NCBI GenBank assembly: GCA_013398955.1
Contig: VWPU01014165.1
Coordinates: forward strand, 186,001 to 250,000
Length of the DNA stretch: 64,000 nucleotides
Reading direction: 5' to 3'
Source of the DNA: Callaeas wilsoni
Lineage: Eukaryota > Chordata > Aves > Passeriformes > Callaeidae
Part shown: piece after piece, positions 1 through 27,855 of the stretch
Numbering within the stretch: the stretch's first letter is position 1
How the letters are laid out: every line of letters starts with the position of its first letter
Made by a program: the position numbers and the translations under genes
The notes under the pieces: model-generated
Database searches by the model: none
Told to the model about the DNA's origin: nothing
What the model saw: only the letters and a program-made list of their open reading frames with translations

Positions 1-1272
1 GAAAATAGGAAAAAAAAAAAAAAAAACAACCTGCCATAATCTACTAAGTGAAAAAAAACCCAACAAAAACCAAAAATCCCAACAAGAAAAAGAAACTAAC
101 AAAAACCCAGAACAGTTTAGAGTTGTTTGGTCTCAGAGAGATAAGAAAGAGACACTATGACAAGAGCTTTCAGACACATAGAACAATACTGCAGGGTAGA
201 AGAGTGTTCATGTCTACAATTGATTGGGAAAAACAATGTACTTTTATTTCAGTAAAGGAGATTTGGTTTAGAGAAATGATCTAAGGACAGAAATAGAAAG
301 CATTGCGACAAACAGAGTAAGGAAAAGAATTCTCAGTGCTCCAACACTAATTTTATAGCAGGCTACTCAAGTACCTTCCAGAAATGACAGGCACATAATT
401 GGTATGTTTTCTATTATTTTTCATTTCAACAGTGGAACTCCTCTACAACTAAAAAAAAAAAAATACATCTCTTGTAAAACCGTAACTTCAAAGATGAAGT
501 GCATTAATTTAATCCTGTAAGTGGTGTAGGGACTTGGGCTTTGGTTTTGATATCAGTTTGGTTTTCTTGGTGTTTGGGGAGGCAGGGGGTTTGTTTGCTT
601 TGTTGGTTTGGGTTGATTTTGTTTTTTTTTCCTTTTTTTTTTTTTTTTTTTGGTTTATTTTAAGAAATGTGTTATACAATCTCAGAAATTTTTGTGGTTG
701 GAAAGGACCTGCTGAGACCCCCTGGTGTAATCGCCTACTTGAGCAGGGCCACATGGAGCAGGTTTTTCAGTACCGTGTCCACAGAAGTTTCGAGCATCTC
801 CACAGACAGAAACTCCACAACCACTTTGGGCAATTTGCTCCAGTGTCTGACAGTTAAAAAGCGTTATCTTTTAGATGTTCAGATAAAATTAATGCTTTTC
901 AGCTTGTGCTCATGACCTCTTGTCCTGCTAGTGACACTACCAAGAAGAGTCTGGCTCTCTTTCCATTCTCTCCCTTTGGGTTTTATACTGTGACCCGTGC
1001 AAGAAATAGTAGAAAAGAAAAGAAACGTCACCAATATTTAAAGAATCGGGAATGATGATGCCAACACCAAAAGATGGTGTTGCACTGTGCTGTGAAACAA
1101 GCGAACCAGCGAGATTTGAAAAGGCTACTATTACAGTATGCAGGAAAAGAAGGAAATCAAAGATTTGCACGAAGGGCTTAAGGATGATTGCTTTTGTTTG
1201 GCTGGCATTGTTTTGTCTGCAGTCCTTGAAGCCAAGCAGGGATTGCGGGTTAAAAGGGGAATGCATACGTAC
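1..1272 (-). other. LRP1B: Intron after the LDLa exon (partial)
   Basis: This is intron sequence downstream of the donor at 1272. It holds a poly(A) run near 10-26, a T-rich/G-rich low-complexity stretch about 590-660, and a CR1 fragment about 678-958. I found no second LDLa exon before the window edge. Open frames here are low-complexity or CR1-derived. Confidence 0.85.
678..958 (-). mobile_element. CR1 LINE 3'-end fragment
   Basis: Read on the plus strand it begins GTGGTTGGAAAGGACCTGCT and continues through TCTCCACAGACAGAAACTCC and GAAGAGTCTGGCTCTCT. These are degenerate forms of the complement of the avian CR1 3' region. Element orientation is therefore minus, the same as the host gene. 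It is 5'-truncated, as nearly all CR1 copies are, and clearly diverged. It inserted about 315 bp downstream of the LDLa exon donor. Boundaries are approximate. Confidence 0.8.
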
Positions 1273-1413
1273 AGCAGATCTCCGAGTGCTCGTCGCTGCC
1301 GTCCAGGCAGTCGTCGTCGCCGTCGCAGCGCCAGCGCTCCTGGATGCAGCGCTTGTTGCTGCACTGGAACTGCTCCTCCTTGCACAGCTGGGGCAGCGCT
1401 TCCCCCTCTTTAA
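1273..1413 (-). CDS. LRP1B: LRP1B exon: first LDLa module of next ligand-binding cluster
   Basis: 141 bp, symmetric phase 1-1. The acceptor is GATGTTTTTCCCAG and the donor is T|GTACGT. It encodes [38 protein letters not shown] and SDEHSEIC. All six LDLa cysteines are present. The acidic calcium cage ([15 protein letters not shown]) is intact, so the module should fold and bind ligand lysines as in other family members (inference). In LRP1 the same position starts cluster II. Forty-four of 46 whole codons end in G or C, and there is a dense run of CpGs near 1290-1350. A 185-codon open frame on the opposite strand is the shadow of this exon. The rest of the cluster lies beyond the left edge of the window. 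Confidence 0.95.
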
Positions 1414-3129
<1,716 letters not shown>

Positions 3130-3330
3130 TTAAAACTAACAGCCATTCTAGGACTAAACAATGGAGGTTTTAGCTGTTTGTTTGTTGTTTTTTTTCCTTT
3201 AGGAACATAACCAGATGAAGAATTTTTTGCAATTACTTTCCTCTCGTGTTAGTAGCACATTATTCTCATAGTTTGGTTACTGTGGGTTATCTTATTTGAA
3301 CATATTTAGTTACAAGTTGCAATACTCTAC

Positions 3331-3360
3331 AATAATAATAATATTAATAATAATAATAAT
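3331..3360. repeat. (AAT)n microsatellite
   Basis: AAT repeats interrupted once by ATATT, 30 bases. Confidence 0.95.
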
Positions 3361-4288
3361 CCACAAAAACTGCACCATCAGTTTACAGCATTCTATCTGC
3401 TTGTTTTATGAGGGGAGTAAATACTGCAAAATATTTGGCACAGCTAGTGCCATAGTGACTTCAAGGAATCAAACTGAAGATAAAGGAATGTTTTGAAGTT
3501 AATTGGCATCTGCACACATTAAAACAATGTGGCTACAAATGCAGATTAAGTAAAAAAAAAAGCAACAACCAGAGAGAAAACAAAAGTATAAATAGATTTA
3601 TGGCAGATAGAATACAGGCAAATATTCCACTACTCTTTTCTGAACACATCTGCCATTGCTCTGCTTTGTTTTTTCCATGTTATTGTTCCTTCCCCAAAGC
3701 TGTCCCCATGAAGATGCTGACAGCTGTCAGGTGTTTTAACCATCCACCAAGGGCTGCTGCATCCTCACCACCTCATTCCTGAGGCAAGCAGACTTAAAAG
3801 CATCGAGAGCCCACAAATGTCACAATTTCTGTTTGTGTCACTTTGGTCACGACCCAATTGCTTAGATCTGCACTGCTGAGGACACCCAGCTTCTCATGAG
3901 CAAAGCTCTGCTGATTTCAGGTCTTGGTGAGAAGTGATCATCATCAAGCAAGCTACAAAACTTCATGTCTGCTAAACCCTTAAATTAAAACTACTTTATT
4001 TTTAATCTTCCTGTCCTAGTAAAAGGCAGCTCCCCCTGTTAAAGGCGTACAAAACATTCATCAACTTCTTGGGTTAAAATAGACCCATCAACACAATTCC
4101 CTCTCCTAAAAGCTCCTCGCTTCACTTTTCATGGAAAATATAATATTAAGTTCTCATAAATGTGGCTATGAACATGGATATTAAACTGTCCCATCTGAGA
4201 CATTCCTGCATGTGCAGGGAAATCTCTTCAAATTATCAAATGAACATCAGATAATGAGCAAATAATTTAAGATTTTGAAAACTTAAAA

Positions 4289-4320
4289 ATTTTAAGATGC
4301 ACCTTGATACATCTTAAAAT
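4289..4320. repeat. Perfect 11-bp inverted repeat, 10-base loop
   Basis: ATTTTAAGATG at 4289-4299 is the exact reverse complement of CATCTTAAAAT at 4310-4320. The stem is AT-rich and only 11 bp, so it is a weak hairpin in intron RNA. No microRNA or other RNA family is recognised. Confidence 0.85.
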
Positions 4321-7300
4321 GTAAACCTTGAGCAGTGCTTAATAACCTTTTCCTGTACTTTTTCTGATCCACCATACCCAACACTTCTTAGAAGAAAATG
4401 TATCAACAGCCCATTAAAGCCCCACTAAACTTTTAAATAAATTTCTGCAAAATGATTAATAGAGAATGATGTGAAACTTGTACTTGTACTTTCACTGAAC
4501 AGGATGTGACTGAGATGGGAAAAACACATAAACAGGGAAAACAGGAATTCTCTGAGAAGTCTGAGTGCTTGACCGCAATTTTAGAAAGATCTTAGACTGG
4601 ATGCTTAATATATTTTATTGGATCTTGACTTCAAGTCTGAGACTATGACCTAAACCACTGCAAAAATCAACTCCTTTACTACATCTGTGCTCACCAAAAC
4701 TGAAATAATATGAACGAAACATCAAAAATGTAAGAAATGTATTTGAGTCCAAATTTTGGAAAACCTCAGGTAAAACATAGCCTCGGAAAAAGTAGCCTTG
4801 AGAGTCTCTCCATCTTTACAAATCAAAGGAAGTCAGCAACGCAAAGATTTAAAAAAGTTCTCAGAAGATGCTGAAATAAACAAACCAAAATACAATCTTC
4901 AAAAGTGATTCCAAAATCACATAGCACAAGTCAAAACATTTGCAGTGATTTAATTAAAGGATGTACATGAGTTTGTCAGCTCACTAAAAGAGAATAAGCC
5001 TGCAGAATTAAATATTATTTCAGACAAATATAGAAAACACATGATGATTTTGAAGCCCAATGAAAGCTTGAAATAAATAACACTGAAAATTAAATCACTG
5101 GATCAAAGTCAACTGGTCCATCTTGAAGATGAAAAGTTCCTACTTAACCTCATAATTGGGATGACAAACTCCTGCACAGTGGGTTATATGCTAAGTAAAG
5201 TGATAAAAGAGGGGATGATGACAAGGAAAATAGAAGTACCACGAGTTAAAGCAAGAAAATCCAAGATAAAAAGGTTTATAAAGTACAGTCTTCAACCCAA
5301 AGGTGCAATGAGACCTTCAGCCCCATCGGTCTTGCTGAAGAGACTCCTAGGCTCAAATGTCTCTCAAAACACAGTTCAAATAGGTTAAGCCTCTTTATTG
5401 AATAAGCTGTAGAACCTGCAAAGCTATCAGGTATTCAGGAAATTAAATTTCCTTGACTACAGTTCCTCACAGCTATTTTATATAGGTGTTCCTAAAATAG
5501 TCCCAAAATTTTAAAATACTTTCAAAGCTATTATCATATTTCTCATATTTTGACAACTTTTAAAAGCAGCTGCTGCCCTGTCAATTGCATGTGATTAAAT
5601 TAGGTTGATTCCACATTAATTAGCTAAGGAAATTAGGCCAGGGCTAAACCAACAATGTAATTGCATCTCAGTCATCGTTCTCAGAAAAAAAAAAAGAAAA
5701 AGGCAACCATTTGTTAAACATTTGTTTAATCCTCTCATTTAGGAGATACACTGAAGTGTTTATTGCATTTGTGGCTTATTATTAACCTAACCTCAAGAAC
5801 TGTTAAATTGTGTAAGGCCACTGTTAGGATCATCCTACACACATGAAGAGCAGCAGCCAGGTGCTCGAGCCCTTCTTTGCCATCTGAGGAGTTAAAACAT
5901 TAACTGGATTCAAAAGGGGCTGCTTTAACTGCTGCAAATGCACTTACACAAGAACCTTTTGCATGTGAGCAGCAATCCAGTGCAGTGGAAATACCTGCAG
6001 GCCTTGGCAGGGTGATGTTCTGAGTGTAAATCCAACTCCTATGATCACTATGCTTCACCTTCCCATTTTTTAGTGATTCCTGATGCACAGAGATCCAAAG
6101 ACTCAGCCTAAGAAAGTAAGGTGAATGCTAAACTCTGAAAGCAAGGGAAAAAAACCCCAAACATTCCTCCAAAAGAGGATCATACCTCATGAGAGAGAGA
6201 GAGACAATGGAAACCACCTCCTCCTGAGGAGATCCCAAAAGCTCAACGTCGCTACCCAAAGCACGAGGCAAAGCAGGATTGGCACAGTATCCTGGAAAAG
6301 CCCCCCTGATAAAAATGCCAGTCTGAGCTGAACTACGCCAAAATAAATGACACAGTTTCTGCTTGTGTAGACAGTGACAAGATCAGCAGCATCAAAGCAG
6401 TCACCTCAAAATATCCCAGCCAAAGGTTTCTGAGGTATGTGCATGTAATCTTTAATATAATCTCGTCTATAAAATGGTTCGCTATGGTTTTCTCTGTACC
6501 ACAATTCAGCCTTGAGCTTGCTCTTTTAGAAGGAAAACATGCGCACACACACAAGTAGTTTCTTTAAAAGACTTTTTTATGCTCCTTTGGGAACAATGGC
6601 AAGATCAACCTCACTGAGCATGATAAAAAGGGAAGTTCCTAAAGGCTGTAGTTAGCTTACGAAATTCCAATTCCAGTTTCAAACAAAGAATATATTAACA
6701 AGCCAAATTCCCTCCCTTAAGACTTTAGCTCTCTCAGCAAAACTGTCTAAGAGGCAATACTTTCCCTCTCTGGTGTCATCTTATTTGGAAGCTAACAGGA
6801 ACTGCATTAAACGCCCCTTTTTCCTGGGGGGGAAAAAAAAAAAAAAAAAGAAGGAATTTTCTGAGTACCAAATAAAGCACCAGAAGTGTTGAAAGCAAAC
6901 ACTGTGCCTTCCATTAGCAGACATAGCATTCTGAAATTTGGCCACCTTAAGGGTAGATTTGGGACCAGGTTTTGCCTTAGAAACACCAACCAAATAAAAT
7001 CCACAATACATCAAAAAAAAAAAAAAAACAAAACCAAAAACCAAAGACAAACAAACTATACTTTTACACATCTTTGAATGTCAAAGAGAGTCCCTGAAAA
7101 GCAGCTGTGATAAGAGGAACACTTGCAGCAGTCCTGAAATAGCACAGTGCTACACATACCAGCTTGCTTTAGGTAAGGAAAATTTAGATGCTACATTATC
7201 AGAAAAGAGAAAATTTAAACTGTAAAAAAAATCATCTTTAAAACAGTATTTTATCTATACTGACTCCTGATGTTCATTTTTATGTTTGGTGGCAGACATT

Positions 7301-7588
7301 AACCAGAAATATGTTGTCACTAAAGAGAGCAAATTCTCAACAACTCAAAGGAACGCTGTATGTAGTAAATGGAATGCAAAGTTTTCTTCAGTAAAACACA
7401 TTTTTAACTTTACCTGTACAGTAGCACGTGTATTTTGTAAATTCCATGCATGAAAACCTATGGCTTTTATCTCATTTCTCTACTGGTACAAGCAGCAACA
7501 TCTATGGATTTTTCCACTACTCTCAAAGAACTACTTTTATTCTGTGCAGTGTACAGTATGGATTGCAGACCAAGATGGGGGAGAAAAT

Positions 7589-7783
7589 TTAAAAAAAAAC
7601 AAAAAACAAAAAAAAAAACAGAACAAAATGAGGAAATAAATTAAAAAAAAACAAAAAAAACAAAAAAAAACAAAAAACCCACCAAAAAACAAACAAACAA
7701 CAAAAAAAAAACAAAAAACAAAAAAAAAAAAACCACCAAAAAAACAAACAAAAAAAAAAACCCCAAAACCACAAAAATACAGG
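7589..7783. repeat. A-rich low-complexity tract with scattered C
   Basis: Nearly 200 bases of A-runs separated by C or CC, with a short normal stretch near 7620-7640. On the LRP1B sense strand this is T/G-rich intron, about 370 bases after the donor at 8154. The Phe-rich minus-strand open frames of 61 and 80 codons are artefacts of it. Confidence 0.95.
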
Positions 7784-8125
7784 CAGGATCTATGATCTCA
7801 TTTAAGAAAAGGTAAATGTAATCATATATTTTATGTCTGTGAGCCAATGCACATACGTTACCCACTGTAACAGATACTTGCACAGCATTTCCTGGTCACA
7901 CAGGGAAAAAGGGCAATAAAGGCAGTGTGAATGCACAGAAGGAATTCAGACAGGAATAATGCTATGATTCACTTTTCAGGATTTATGAAAGGCTCAATTT
8001 CCACGTCAATGGATTGACACGCTGGAGAGTATCTTTCTCGTGCCACAACCCATATTTGTTTTTCTTTTTGTTCATCCAGCCACCTCAAAATACTTGGAGA
8101 CTGCAAGGGAAAATGTCCTATTTTA

Positions 8126-8350
<225 letters not shown>

Positions 8351-8547
8351 TTAATTAGTCGTAGGTTAAAAGAATCATTAATTTCTCAGAGAAGGTAAAA
8401 CAGGAATTAGGAAAAGTGAGATAATTACTGTCCCAAACATAACAACCTCATGCAATAATATTAAATAAAGACTGCAAAGCCCTTCTGTGCAGCAGCACCA
8501 ATATCTAACTTCAAAAAAATTTTCATATAAATTGACTTTAAGTGGTG

Positions 8548-8740
8548 CCCATCAGATAACACAGGAACAGGCTGCCTGGGGAAGTGGTGGAGTCAGTAAT
8601 CCAGGGAGGATTTGAAAGACGTAGATGCGGGCTTTAGGGTCATGGTTAGTGGTGAACTTGGCAGTGCTGGGTTAAGGGCTGCACTTGAAGATCTTAAGGC
8701 CTTTCCCAACATAAACAATTCTACGACCCTGTGATTCTAT
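8548..8740 (+). mobile_element. CR1 LINE 3'-end fragment
   Basis: It runs in CR1 sense orientation from the GGCTGCCTGGGGAAGTGGTG segment through GTGAACTTGGCAGTGCTGGG to the terminal CCCAACATAAACAATTCTA and GATTCTAT. The end matches the characteristic octamer-like CR1 3' terminus. It is truncated at the 5' side, antisense to LRP1B, and lies about 200 bp upstream of the splice acceptor at 8345. Confidence 0.88.
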
Positions 8741-9267
8741 CCCAGCTGATTCCGTTTGGAGTCATTGGTCTCCTTCTTCTTGCCGGGATCCTTGCTTGAA
8801 CCAAGAGCCTTTTTCTACCTTGCCTCTAGAGAGAAGGCAGCAGTTCCTCAGATGCCCCACCTTGTGTATTTTTAGACACAAACCCAAGAGAACACGGAGA
8901 TAAAGCCAACTGAAAGAGTACTTTGAGGTGATTGACAAACACTGTCCCACTTTGCCCTTCAAATTTCCTCTTTGGACTTGCAATTCTTATAGTCCAAACT
9001 CCTTATCTCAGTGAACTACTTTTGATCCAAAATAATCAATCAATCAATAATCTGACAGCTGTTGGTGGAATTAAGGACCTCCCTACCCCCCAAAATCTTT
9101 ACTGTATTAAAGAATTAAAGATGTGATTGATCCAGTTAAATTTTGACCAAAAATATCCTATAATTAAACACAAGTGATTAAGCATCAAAAGCAAGTATCT
9201 TATAGGGTTTTTTTTGTTACATAAATTTTATTCAAATAGCTATGCATTTTTTCAATATCCCGGGATT

Positions 9268-9297
9268 AAAAACAAAAACAAAAACAAAAAAAAAACA
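9268..9297. repeat. (AAAAAC)n tract
   Basis: Short run of AAAAAC units ending in a longer A-run. Confidence 0.9.
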
Positions 9298-9905
9298 CCC
9301 CAAAACATTCTATGACACACTTCAAAATAAAAACTGTAAAGGTGCTTGCTATTGTTCACCAGTCACTAATTTTATGAAGCAGATGGCAAAACTTGCCCAA
9401 ATTATCAGACTCCAGTCTAAGCCTTAACCATTTTCAAAGTGTCTCATTTTGTGCTTTTTGCTCCTACAAATCCACACAGAATGTCTGCACAGACTTGTAT
9501 CCAGCTAGTTCAGACATTAATACCAACTAAAGCGATGTCTCTCCATCTTTGACAGCATTTGAGTGCTGCCCCTCTGAATATTACCACAAATGCTCAAAAA
9601 AGGCAAAGAGATTCATCAAAACCAGCTCACCCAGTGAAATTCAAGGGAAAGTTTCTCTCTGGCAAAACCAAAAAAAAAAAAAAAAGTTTTTCTACTGAAA
9701 AACTCTTTGCAGCTTCATGGCTCAATCAAAATATAACAGATTGCCACATGAGAAAAAATAGATTAAAAAATAAAATAAAAATGAGGTTTGGTGTGACTTA
9801 GTACAGAGGAAGATCCTAAACAGTCTTTCAGTCTCTCACTCGAGAGTGCCACCATCATTCCAGCAGAGGTGACACCGGACACGCCACAGGGTTGTGCAGA
9901 CTTTA

Positions 9906-19066
<9,161 letters not shown>

Positions 19067-19210
19067 TTTTGCATGACCTGCCATCACTCCCCAGGATGAA
19101 GCCAGTCCTGCAGCGACAAGTCCGTGCTTTGTAGCTGCTGCTGAGCAGGCAGAGGTGGGAGCATCCCCCCGGCATTCCAAACGGGTCCGCTTCGCACGCG
19201 TGGCTCCGGA
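19067..19210 (-). CDS. LRP1B: LRP1B exon: EGF-like domain between propellers
   Basis: 144 bp, symmetric phase 1-1. The acceptor is CCACTTGCCACAG and the donor is A|GTATGT. It encodes one complete EGF-like module with six cysteines: [18 protein letters not shown], then [12 protein letters not shown] and GSDGRSCK. Spacing of the cysteines is that of the LDL-receptor-family EGF repeat that precedes a propeller. The split codons resolve to Val-Arg-Ser-His at the front and Lys-Arg-Pro-Lys at the back, joining neighbouring exons cleanly. Codons are GC-rich, with several CpGs, unlike the flanking propeller exons. Being phase-symmetric it could be skipped without frameshift, but I see nothing showing that it is. 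Two alternative-frame ORFs across it are shadows. Confidence 0.94.
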
Positions 19211-19704
19211 CTGTGGCAAGTGGAAAACAGCACAGCTCAGATCCATTGAAAGCGAGACATACACGTGCATGGCATGGAGAAAGTTTAGAAAGAGAGAAAA
19301 AAAAAAAAAAAAAAGAAAAGGGGACTTGTGCCACAATAAATCTTTCCCCAGGATATACCTAGTAAGAAAGGTGTTTTTTGAAGCTGATACCCAAGCCAGG
19401 CCAATAGCACCCAGGGCCATCTCGTGGCTATCAAGCCGTGCCCGTCGTTGTGTGCAATCACCCCTTTGTGAATAAGCTCCTGCACAGCATTTGCTGGGCA
19501 GCGCTTCCCTGGGGGAGCTGACACTTCTCCCCCTTTTCATTTGTCCCTTTGGTTCATTTGGTTGGTTGGGGTTTTCTGAGGACAGAGTGCATCCCATGCC
19601 CACACAGTCTGGTGTTCCCTCAACTCCATCACACAGCACCTTTCTGGGCAGATACCTGTGCTGAAACTAAAGAACAGAACAAGCCTTGTAGCGTTTGTCC
19701 GTAT

Positions 19705-19850
19705 TTATAGAATCACAGAATGGTTTGGGTTGGAAGGAACATTAGAACCCATCTTACTCCAGCCTCCTGCCATGGGCAAGGACACCTTCTGCTAGACCAG
19801 GTTGCTCCAAGCCCCATCAACCTGGTCTTGAACACTTCCAGGGACAGGGT
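19705..19850 (-). mobile_element. CR1 LINE 3'-end fragment
   Basis: On the plus strand it begins TATAGAATCACAGAATGG, followed by TTTGGGTTGGAAGGAACATT, then the CTGCCATGGGCAAGGACACC and GTTGCTCCAAGCCCCATC segments. This is the complement of a CR1 3' end. It is relatively well preserved, so probably younger than the copy near 678. Minus orientation, about 495 bp upstream of the EGF exon. Confidence 0.9.
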
Positions 19851-20116
19851 GCAGATTTGTACAGTTGGGATATAAATCCAGCTGAAGAAGCCAAAGAATT
19901 CCTTTCCCTTGATTTCATATTTCCAAATGCACAGTTTTATATCAGCAGCCTAATATACATTTTGAAAATTGTTTAAGGCAATATGCTCAGAAAACAAAAT
20001 CTACCAGGCTATCTCACATTTACGTAGCTGGCTTAAAACAGAAAAGAGTATTCTAGTTCAAAAAATGTTTTTCTGCTCTTCCTACTTTACCTGAAGCTTT
20101 TCAGGTTTGGTGTTTC

Positions 20117-20156
20117 TTTTTTTTTTCCTTTTTTTTTGGAAAAAAAAAAAAAAAAG
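20117..20156. repeat. T-run/A-run inverted repeat
   Basis: T10-CC-T9-GG-A16: the two halves are complementary and can fold into a hairpin. It may be slippage-prone; no function is implied. Confidence 0.88.
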
Positions 20157-21304
20157 CAATCAAGTTGTTTAGGGTCGATATGGTTAAAGGTAGTACAGAC
20201 CAAGCTGAGACAGCCTTTACAGAGAATCTTGACAAGCAACAAACATGTCCATTCAAAACAAAAGGAGTAGTGGAGTAATCACAGGATGTAATAAAAGATT
20301 ACACTGTGCTCATGTCTCTACTCAACCTCTCCGGCTCCCTCAGGAGTACGAGAGGGATGATAATAGCAAAGAAAGAATCTTTGCAGCCTCCTTCAGACAT
20401 TGACATCTGCAAATCAATGCCCTCAGCTCCAGGGTGAAAATTAGTTCACCCACTCTACATCAATTTAGAGTTTGTTCCCACTTCAGAAACTTCTCCAGAA
20501 GCAGCCATTCTGTTTAGAAACATCGACATTGAGAATTGATGTGTTGGCTTTCCTGTCTAAGCAGTCATGGCAACGATTTATTGTTATCAGTCACACCAAA
20601 AAATTCTCATAAAATGTCACTGTAAACATTTTGAATTTTGCTGTCTTTGCACAAAGTTCCCAGAAATCCCACTGCTGTTCTGCATACAGAAAGTATGTGA
20701 ACAGATTACAGTCACACAGGACTGCAGACCTCAGAAATCGCTGTTTTACCAAAACACTCCGAAATAATAAAGAGTTTTTCATTCTAGATGAAAATGGAGA
20801 TTCCTTTCACAGATGGCAACGCCGATATTCACACACAGCGAGGATGCCAGCATTCCCCTCCCTCAGCGGCGCTGTGCTGGCGGCTCGGCCGCCCACACCT
20901 CCGCGCCTTCTCGGCAGCCCCAAAGGCACGAGCTCACCTGAGGTGAGGGATCTGCCTGGAAAGCAGCCCCAGAGACACCAGGAACCTCTGATGTCTGAGA
21001 CCCGAGCGTGTGGACGGCACTGGACACCCACCGAGTGGGAAGGTGTTAAATTCTCAGAGTGCTGAGTGCCCCAGCGTGCAGAGCAGGGCTCTCAGGCACT
21101 TCTCCAAACTGAACTCTCTGGAAAGGCTTGAGTTGGGAGCTTAGAGACACAGGAAAAGCGGCAACAACCACACGGAAAACTGGGCAGAAGAAGTAACAGA
21201 AAGTTGTGCCACAAGGACAAATTTTCACTCCATCTTCAGATACTTTCTTCTGGCAGGACCTTTTTAATCACACGACCACTTAATATCTTGTTTTCTGTTT
21301 TCTA

Positions 21305-24737
<3,433 letters not shown>

Positions 24738-25805
24738 TCATTTCAATTTTCTATATACCCTACATTGATAATCACATAATTATTTTTAAAAATTCACTGT
24801 ATCTTCTAACAAAATTAACAATTACCCAGAATTATCTTTCAAATGTAATGCACAGAAGTTCTAAATGCATTTTCTTAAAAAAACAGATACACCATGTAAT
24901 ACTCTAAAATTACAATCTTACATTCATTTTTAACCATTATATGAAAAAAAAAAAGGCAAGATAGTTACAGATAGCAGTGACAAAAGCACGAAGCACTCAC
25001 ATTGTCTGGAGAACAGTTCATTGCACATAAGCTATAATAAATACAGTGATCCCCACTGTCAGGTGTTTTAAAATCTATTTCTGAAGGAGCTGCTTTAGTC
25101 TGTAGCACATTTGTATCCAGCCTCGGAAAGGTGTTCAGGCTTCAAAATGCTTCCACAAATCCAGTGAGTCATTCCATCCAGGAATAATGGGAAACTATCA
25201 AAGACTTAAAATTGCTGCTAAAGCTCCCTAACCCGATGCTTGATTAGCATTCACTGGGTTTAGCACACACAAATCAATTTTGATTAACCTGACAATATTT
25301 TAACAAGATTACCTATTTGTGAGAACAAATTACACTTGCAGGCTGAAGACCACCTTGCCATGACTTTAACACGCTGTAAAAAATAATCTGATTCCAGGCT
25401 GAATGCAACTAAAACTACTTTAAGAACCAGGATTTCATTATCCAAATGAAGTGAATTATCTCCTAGTTATTACCACTAATGGGAATAACTTTGGATCAAC
25501 AGCATATAAAACTTCAGATATCCTTATGTGAAAGAGCAGTAATTTATAGCCTTTTAACCTCTCATAAAAATCCAGTTTTAGGCTGTTTGCTGAACAGCCA
25601 AATGAAATCCATCTCCTTTAGTTTTACAGCCTTCATATAAATAAGAATACATTTTAGATGTAATTAAAGTGTTTCAAGTGCAAGAATTGAAATTTAAAAA
25701 AAAAAACAAAACTCAGAAAACAATCAAACTTTTTAAAAAAGTAAAGGCATTAGAATCATCTATAGTCTATGAGCAGGAGGTGTCAAATGCCAAAATGAAT
25801 TGATC

Positions 25806-25990
25806 TCAGAATCATAAAATAGCGCTGGAGGAGAATCTGAAAGGTCATGTAGTCCATCACCAGGCCATAAGGCAGAATAAACTTTACCTAAAACATTCCT
25901 GAGGGATAACTCCATTCCTGACAGGGATTTCTATTTATCAAAATAATTCAGAATTGCTGTCCTATCCTTCATTGTCATTCTTTATCCCAG
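25806..25990 (-). mobile_element. Old CR1/L3-like remnant
   Basis: TCAGAATCATAAAATAGCGC, GAAAGGTCATGTAGTCCATC and later CATTCCTGACAGGGATTTCT resemble the complement of an old CR1-clade LINE 3' region. Divergence is high, and parts of the expected sequence are missing or unrecognisable. Boundaries are rough. Confidence 0.5.
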
Positions 25991-27855
25991 CTGTACTCTA
26001 AGAATATATTTAAAAAACACACATTTAACATTCAGGTGTATATAAATCAAAATGTCCACGGCACAGAATTTGTGCGAAGTAAAAATCATGTCTGAAAAGC
26101 AAATGCAATTTGGAATGAAAACAGAAAGAAAAAAAAGTGTCTATATAGCAGTATATGCACTTATTTATGTATGTATTCATATAATCAGAAATAACAAGGC
26201 CAATGCATATATATATTTAAAATAAGTTGTTAAAATGTTACATGTACTGTAGGCGACAATGTGTACTCCTGGGGATTTGATTTATGTTATTTAATGGAAC
26301 TTTGTACCTCAAGATCCAATAACTCAAACAAAGCTCATTTTGCAATCATAGAACCGACTGGGTTTGCTGCGATCAGTCACGCACACACACACAAATATAA
26401 ATACATAAATACTCACACATGCATGTAAATGCACATCCAGACACACAACAGTTACAAAGACCTGAAGTTTGACTTCAGACCGACTCTACTGCAGAGTGTT
26501 CAGTGTTTCTTACTAATGATTTATCATTTCTACAGACTAAAACACAAGTTAAAAAAACCCCAAAAACTATTAGCCTTTTACAACGAGATAATCTTTTCAT
26601 ATCAGACAAGAAGTAAAACGTTTGTATGTCAATTACAAATAGATCTAGTAAGAAGTATCTAAGAATTAAGACTATTTAATAGTTTCAGAGGCTGCTCCAG
26701 CTTTCTGGAATGGGGCGGGGGGGGGTGTAATTTTTTTGTTTCCTCAGTATCTGATTTATATTATCATCATTTGTGCAAGTTATCATGACTTCATGAGTAA
26801 ATGACACTCTTTTTACTCTAAAAATCATTATTCTTCTCCTGGAGATTGACAACAATGAAACTTTATAATTAAACGAAGAGCTAAAAGACAGAACGAGAAA
26901 GTAGTTGCCTAAGTGCTGCTGCATGATCAAAGCACTCTGAAAATTAAATTAAGGAAATTTAATGCTTTACAGCGTAATCTTGAAAGGCAATTCTGTATTT
27001 AAAGACTAACGCACATTTTTAGAGTGAGGTTTAAAGTGGAGCTGCATTTCTAACACAGGAAGTTGACCCACAATTACGCTGCCTTTCCTTTGCCTTGGGA
27101 GCTCTCAAGGATGCGCTGTGCAGTATTTACTTCAGCTCAAGGCTAATTTTTCTGCTCACAAATGGCACTGGGTTTGCCTCTCCATCTTCAGCAGAGGGCA
27201 ATGAGATCTTTTATCCATTCACAGAGCAATTTCAGGAGGAAAATTCACCGTGTGCATGTCCCTGCACAGCCCAAGCTCAGGGCACTGGCGCTGACCTTGA
27301 GGGACAGGCTCTGGCAGGGAGAGCTGAGTTCATTACAGCCTTCATTTCCTGACACTGCCGATGAGGGTGCTAATTGAGGCTGCTGTAACAGTAAAAATGT
27401 TGGCACTAAACTGAATTTTATAAGGGCATGTTATCTTTTGAAAGCTATAGACTTCATGTGTGGAAACTCTGTATTCTGCCCGTAGTTAATTAAGAAGCAA
27501 AAGGGGCATCTCCTTCATCAAGTCCTGGTGCTTTGCAGGCATTTAAACTCATAAAAGTATTCAGTTGTTTTGGCTCTTCCAGAATGGTTTCGCTGTGGTC
27601 CCAGCAGTTGGGAATCTGCATCTAATAACTAATGGTGATATCTTCCAGGCTGAATTACACAGACTGATTTCTGCAGCAGCTTATTTGGCTTAAACAGCTA
27701 TTTTCACCTGCCTTCCCCTCCAGAGAGATTCCTAGATGGCAATCAAATTCTTTCACTCTGCCTAGCAGCTAGAGATAAGCAAGGCAAGGCAGACTTTCTC
27801 ATCTCACAGGACAGGCTCTTTCTGCTGCCCTTCTGTGCAGTTATTCCGGTTTTGG

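Noticed and set aside
26711..26726. G-run (also 32955-32965) considered as a G-quadruplex site
   Set aside because: Each is a single long G-tract, not four spaced runs; a fold within it is possible but not supported.
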